Assembly (NCBI GenBank): GCA_963665555.2
Contig: OY762308.1
Coordinates: forward strand, 372,001 to 436,000
DNA: 64,000 nt
From: CAXXXW01 sp963665555
GTDB lineage: Bacteria > Pseudomonadota > Alphaproteobacteria > Thalassobaculales > Thalassobaculaceae
Reading direction: 5' to 3'
A program made the translations under genes and the position numbers. The notes beneath the pieces are model-generated. The model was not told the origin of the DNA. It made no database searches and saw nothing but the letters and a program-made list of their open reading frames with translations. Below, piece after piece: positions 57,976 through 64,000 of the stretch; position 1 is the stretch's first letter, and the number at the start of each line of letters is the position of its first letter.

Positions 57976-59478
57976 TTGCGAAAAATTTTCGCTCGCGCCG
58001 CCGTCCCCGCCATTCCCGTGGCCCCCGCCGTCCTCGCCCCCCGGCGCCGGCGGGGCCGGGGGGAGGTACACGGTGAAGACGCTGCCCCGCCCGGCCTCGC
58101 TGGCGATGTGCAGCGCTCCCCGGTGCCGGGCGACGATGTGCTTGACGATGGCGAGGCCGAGGCCGGTGCCGCCGAGCGCGCGCGAACGCGCGGTGTCCAC
58201 CCGGTAGAACCGCTCGGTGAGGCGGGGGATGTGCTCGCGCTCGATCCCCTCGCCCCGGTCGGCGACGGCGATGGCGACGGCCGGCCCGGGCGGGCCGGGC
58301 CAGGAGGCGGGCGGCGCCCCGTCCAGCCGCGCCTCGACCCGCGCCTCCGTGCCGTCGCGGCCGTATTTCACCGCGTTGTCGATCAGGTTCTGCGCCACCT
58401 GGGCGAGGTCGTCGGCGTCGCCCGCCACGGGCGGGAGGCCGTCGGCGAGGTCGAGCGCGATCCGCATCCCCTTGCGCCGCGCCTCGACCCCGGCGGCGGC
58501 GGCGGCGCGGGAGAGGACGCCGGCGATGTCCACCCGGTCGGTCGGCGGATGGTGCTCGCGCGCCTCGATTCGCGAGAGCGAGAGCAGGTCGCTCACCAGC
58601 CGCGTCATCCGCTCCGTCTGCCCGGCCATGACTTCGAGGAAGCGGCCGCGCGCCTCGGCGTCGTCGCGGGCCGGCCCCCGAAGGGTTTCGACGAAGCCGT
58701 GCAGCGTGGTCAGCGGCGTGCGCAACTCGTGGCTGACATTGGCGACGAATTCGGAGCGCATGTTCTCCGCCCGGCGCGCCTCGGTGATGTCGGAGAAGGC
58801 CACCAGGCAGGCGGTCCCGTCCGGCCCCGCGACCGGCGCGACCCGCGCGACGTAGACGCGCCCCGGCGGTTCGGGGCCGACGATCTCGACCTCCCGGCCG
58901 CCCTCGCCGGCGAGCGCGGCGCGCGCCGCCGCGTTCAGGCCGGGATCGCGGATGGCGGTCTGCAGGCCGCCGCCGGACACGCGCGCGCCGAAGGCCTCCC
59001 GCGCGGCGGCGTTGGCCAGCGTTATGCGCTCCGCCCGGTCCACGAGCAGCAGCGGGCCGGGCAGGCTCTCGACGAGGCGCGCGGCGCCTTCGGCCGCCGC
59101 CCCGCTTTCGTCCAGCCGGCGCTCCCACCGCCTGTCGCCCTGGATCGCCGCGCCGGCGAGCGCGCCGACCTCCCCGCCGCCGTCCGACAGTTCGGCGAGC
59201 CGCCGCGCGTCCGGCGCCGGCGGGGGAGGCGCGTCCGGCCCGGCGCGCGCCGCGAGGAACCGGCCGACCGCCGCCAGCGCCGCGTAGTGCCGGCGCGCCA
59301 GCAGCGCCGCCCCGGCGGCCGAGGCCAGCCAGACGGCCGCCGCGACGCCCGGCGCGACGGCGCCCGCCGCCCACGCCGCCGCGAGCGCCAGCGCCGCCGG
59401 GATCGAAAGCGCGAGGCCGGCGCGCGCCGCCGCCCATCGCTGCGGCGGGGCGCCCTCGGGATCGCGGCCCGCCGCCAT
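57970..59478 (-). CDS. phoR: Phosphate regulon sensor histidine kinase PhoR
   Basis: A 502-residue kinase. The N-terminus has two hydrophobic membrane segments, then a PAS domain with LVDRAERITLANAAAREAFG. The H-box is ANVSHELRTPLTTLHGFVETL with the phospho-accepting His. The N-box is NLIDNAVKYG, and the G-boxes are DRGEGIE and GGTGLGLAIVKHIVARHRG. It phosphorylates PhoB under phosphate limitation. It lies upstream of pstS in the same direction, after maeB. The ATG at 59478 gives the usual layout. Confidence 0.92.
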   Translation of the reverse strand: MAAGRDPEGAPPQRWAAARAGLALSIPAALALAAAWAAGAVAPGVAAAVWLASAAGAALLARRHYAALAAVGRFLAARAGPDAPPPPAPDARRLAELSDGGGEVGALAGAAIQGDRRWERRLDESGAAAEGAARLVESLPGPLLLVDRAERITLANAAAREAFGARVSGGGLQTAIRDPGLNAAARAALAGEGGREVEIVGPEPPGRVYVARVAPVAGPDGTACLVAFSDITEARRAENMRSEFVANVSHELRTPLTTLHGFVETLRGPARDDAEARGRFLEVMAGQTERMTRLVSDLLSLSRIEAREHHPPTDRVDIAGVLSRAAAAAGVEARRKGMRIALDLADGLPPVAGDADDLAQVAQNLIDNAVKYGRDGTEARVEARLDGAPPASWPGPPGPAVAIAVADRGEGIEREHIPRLTERFYRVDTARSRALGGTGLGLAIVKHIVARHRGALHIASEAGRGSVFTVYLPPAPPAPGGEDGGGHGNGGDGGASENFSQP

Positions 59479-59525
59479 CGGGGCGCGCCCCCGGCGGCCG
59501 AGGCGGGCCGCGCCCGCCCCGGGGG

Positions 59526-61793
<2,268 letters not shown>

Positions 61794-61992
61794 GAGAGCC
61801 GGCCTCCCCCTGTCGCCGGCCCCGGCGCCCGCCGGCCGGGGCCGTTTCCCCCATGCTAGCCGCTCGCGCCGGGCGGGGGAAGCGGCGGCGCCGGAACGCC
61901 GTCGGGGCGCGCCGGGGCGATGGCGCCGGCGCGCCCGCGCGTGCTACGGTCCCGGCGCTTTCGCGCGAACCGAGGACGAAGACGGCGGCCAG

Positions 61993-64000
61993 TTGACCGA
62001 GAACCCCGCTCCCCCGCCGCCCGGCGCCGGCGCCCTCACGCCGATGCTGGCGCAGTATTTCGAGGTCAAGCGCGCGCATCCCGGCTCGCTGCTGTTCTAC
62101 CGCATGGGCGACTTCTACGAGTTGTTCTTCGACGACGCGGTCCGGGCCGCCGCCGCGCTCGACATCGCGCTGACGAGGAGGGGCCGCCACGCGGGCGACG
62201 ACATCCCGATGTGCGGCGTTCCCTTCCACGCCGCCGACGCCTATCTCGCGCGGCTGATTCGCAAGGGGTTCCGGGTCGCCATCTGCGACCAGGTGGAGGA
62301 CCCGGCCGAGGCGCGCAGGCGCGGCGGCAAGTCGGTGGTCCGGCGCGCCGTCACGCGCGTCGTCACGCCGGGCACGCTGGTCGAGGAGGCGCTGCTCGAC
62401 CCCGCCGGCCACAACTACCTCGCCGCGCTGGCCGAGGCCCGGGGCGAATTCGGCCTCGCCTGGGCGGATGTGTCCACCGGCGCGCTGCACGCCCAGCCCT
62501 GCGATTCCGGCGGCCTCGGCGCGGCGCTGGCCCGGGTCGCGCCCAGCGAACTGCTGCTTCCCGAACGGCTGCTCGACGCCGGCCGCCCGGCCGGCGCGCG
62601 GGCGGCCGGCGCGCTGGAAGACTGGCGGCCGGTCCTGGCGCCGCTGCCGCCCGGCCGGTTCGACAGCGCCAACGGCGCGCGGCGCCTGCGCGCGCTGTTC
62701 GGCGTCGCCGCGCTGGAGGGGTTCGGCGGCTTCTCGCGCGCCGAACTGGCCGCCGCCGGGGCGCTGGTCGACTACCTGGAGCTGACGCAGAAGGGCCGGC
62801 TGCCCCGCCTCTCGCCGCCCCGGCGCTGGACGGCCGGCGGCGCGGTCGAGATCGACGCCGCGACCCGCGCCAACCTGGAGCTGACCCGGACGCTGTCGGG
62901 CGAGCGCCGCGGCAGCCTGCTGGACACGATCGACCGGACGGTCACGGGCGCCGGGGCGCGGCTGCTGGCGAGCCGCCTCGCCGCGCCGCTGACCGATCCG
63001 GCGGCGATCGCGGGCAGGCTCGACGAGGCGGCGCATTTCGTCGGGGACGAGCCGCTGCGCGCCGACATCCGCGCTGCCCTGCGCCGCGCGCCGGACCTCG
63101 AACGCGCGCTCTCCCGCCTGTCGCTGGAGCGCGGCGGCCCGCGCGACCTGGCGGCGGTCCGCGACGGGCTGGGCCTGACCGGGGGGCTGCGCGACCGGCT
63201 GGCCCTCGACGGCGCCGCCATCGCCGGCCCGCCCGAAGGCGTGCGCGAAATCCGGGACGACCTCGGCTACCACGGGCCGCTGGTCGACCTGCTCGCCCGC
63301 GCGCTGGTCGACGCGCCGGGGCCGCTGGCCCGCGACGGCGGTTTCGCGCGCGCCGGCCATTCGCCGGAACTGGACCGCCAGCGCGCCCTGCGCGACGAAA
63401 GCCGGCGGCTGATCGCCGCCCTGCAGCGCCGCTACGCCGAGCGGACGGGCATCCCGTCGCTCAAGATCAGGCACAACAACGTGCTGGGGTATTTCGTCGA
63501 GACCACTTCGGTCCACGCCGACAAGGCGATGGCGGCCGAGGGCTTCATCCACCGCCAGACCATGGCCAGCGCGGTGCGCTTCACGACGGTGGAGCTGGGC
63601 GAACTGGAGCGCGACCTTTCCCAGGCCGCCGACAAGGCGCTGGCGCTCGAACTGGCGCTGTTCGCGGAACTGGCGGCGGCCGTGCTGGAGGAGGCGGGCG
63701 CGATCGGCCGCGCGGCCAGCGCCATGGCCCGGCTCGACGTCGCGGCGGCGCTGGCGGAACTGGCGGTCGAGCGGCGCTACGCGCGCCCCGTCGTGGACGA
63801 CAGCCTGGCGTTCGAGATCGAGGGCGGCCGCCACCCGGTGGTGGAGGCGCTGGCGGAGGACGGGGCCGCCTTCGTCGCCAACGACTGCGACCTCGCGCCG
63901 GAGCGCCGGCTGTGGCTCGTCACCGGGCCGAACATGGCGGGCAAGTCCACCTTCCTGCGCCAGAACGCGCTGATCGCGCTGCTGGCGCAGATCGGGTCCT
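61993..64000 (+). CDS. mutS: DNA mismatch repair protein MutS (N-terminal part, cut by window edge)
   Basis: Partial gene, about 669 codons visible, running off the right edge. Domain I has the mismatch-contacting GDFYELFFDDA (Phe-x-Glu). Connector, lever and clamp domains follow, with NNVLGYFVETT. The ATPase domain begins with Walker A TGPNMAGKST just before the window ends. MutS recognises mismatches and starts repair with MutL. The start is taken as TTG 61993 because a GAGGACGAAG lies upstream; ATG 62044 is the alternative. Divergent from maeB across about 200 bp. Confidence 0.95.
   Translation, partial: MTENPAPPPPGAGALTPMLAQYFEVKRAHPGSLLFYRMGDFYELFFDDAVRAAAALDIALTRRGRHAGDDIPMCGVPFHAADAYLARLIRKGFRVAICDQVEDPAEARRRGGKSVVRRAVTRVVTPGTLVEEALLDPAGHNYLAALAEARGEFGLAWADVSTGALHAQPCDSGGLGAALARVAPSELLLPERLLDAGRPAGARAAGALEDWRPVLAPLPPGRFDSANGARRLRALFGVAALEGFGGFSRAELAAAGALVDYLELTQKGRLPRLSPPRRWTAGGAVEIDAATRANLELTRTLSGERRGSLLDTIDRTVTGAGARLLASRLAAPLTDPAAIAGRLDEAAHFVGDEPLRADIRAALRRAPDLERALSRLSLERGGPRDLAAVRDGLGLTGGLRDRLALDGAAIAGPPEGVREIRDDLGYHGPLVDLLARALVDAPGPLARDGGFARAGHSPELDRQRALRDESRRLIAALQRRYAERTGIPSLKIRHNNVLGYFVETTSVHADKAMAAEGFIHRQTMASAVRFTTVELGELERDLSQAADKALALELALFAELAAAVLEEAGAIGRAASAMARLDVAAALAELAVERRYARPVVDDSLAFEIEGGRHPVVEALAEDGAAFVANDCDLAPERRLWLVTGPNMAGKSTFLRQNALIALLAQIGS

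Overview
The window is a very GC-rich chromosomal segment (by eye well above 70 % G+C) from an alphaproteobacterium, most likely a Rhodospirillales-like lineage. The basis is gene content and order: argS followed by a SPOR-domain gene, a double-length dCTP deaminase, DUF2333, the argD-argF-hslO string, the phoR-pstSCAB-phoU-phoB string, many 1-nt or 4-nt gene junctions, and GTG/TTG starts. No rRNA, tRNA, CRISPR array or intact insertion sequence was seen.

Layout. 1-6.1 kb: the end of a SPOR protein, argS and dgt on the minus strand, then erpA, xthA and a Rieske oxygenase on the plus strand. 6.2-11.4 kb (plus): a Tat-exported multicopper oxidase paired with a c-type cytochrome, a YbdK-type carboxylate-amine ligase preceded by a 12-codon leader ORF, and a GDSL autotransporter esterase. 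11.4-12.5 kb: a less GC-rich accessory patch with an 82-bp tandem duplication and two overlapping orphan genes, one for a tail-anchored coiled-coil protein. 12.7-14.8 kb: an M14-type deacylase and an AbrB-type membrane protein. 14.8-20.8 kb (minus): a translationally coupled polyamine unit, potF-potH-potI-potA-hydrolase-aguA. 20.9-23.1 kb: a class II Fic protein and two orphan genes on the other strand. 23.1-27.7 kb (minus): acnA, DUF2333 and TVP38. 27.8-28.9 kb (plus): a split ThDP-dependent decarboxylase. 29.1-31.6 kb: an orphan gene, an acyl-CoA dehydrogenase and a hicBA pair. 31.7-33.8 kb: a methyltransferase and DUF2007 divergent from a polyprenyl diphosphate synthase. 33.8-41 kb (minus): an orphan double-ATPase ABC protein, then a possible 2-hydroxyacid/glyoxylate unit (pyridoxal kinase, FAD/Fe-S dehydrogenase, class V aminotransferase). 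41-46.6 kb (minus): argD-argF-hslO-lipoprotein, dcd and a peroxiredoxin. 46.7-51.5 kb: dsbD divergent from yqgE, ada, and a second hicBA pair. 51.6-61.8 kb (minus): phoB, phoU, pstBACS, phoR and maeB. The window ends inside mutS on the plus strand.

How the genes fit together. The phosphate genes form a complete uptake, sensing and response set, with a Pho-box-like site across the phoR stop codon just upstream of pstS. The polyamine ABC importer is coupled by 4-nt overlaps to an agmatine deiminase and an alpha/beta hydrolase, which suggests import followed by catabolism. Accessory functions (Fic, two HicBA modules, orphan membrane proteins) sit in short, less GC-rich patches between core genes. 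No large, clearly new multi-gene system is evident. The best candidates for undescribed biology are the 11.4-12.5 kb repeat/coiled-coil locus, the orphan pair beside Fic, and the hydrolase placed inside the agmatine/polyamine operon.
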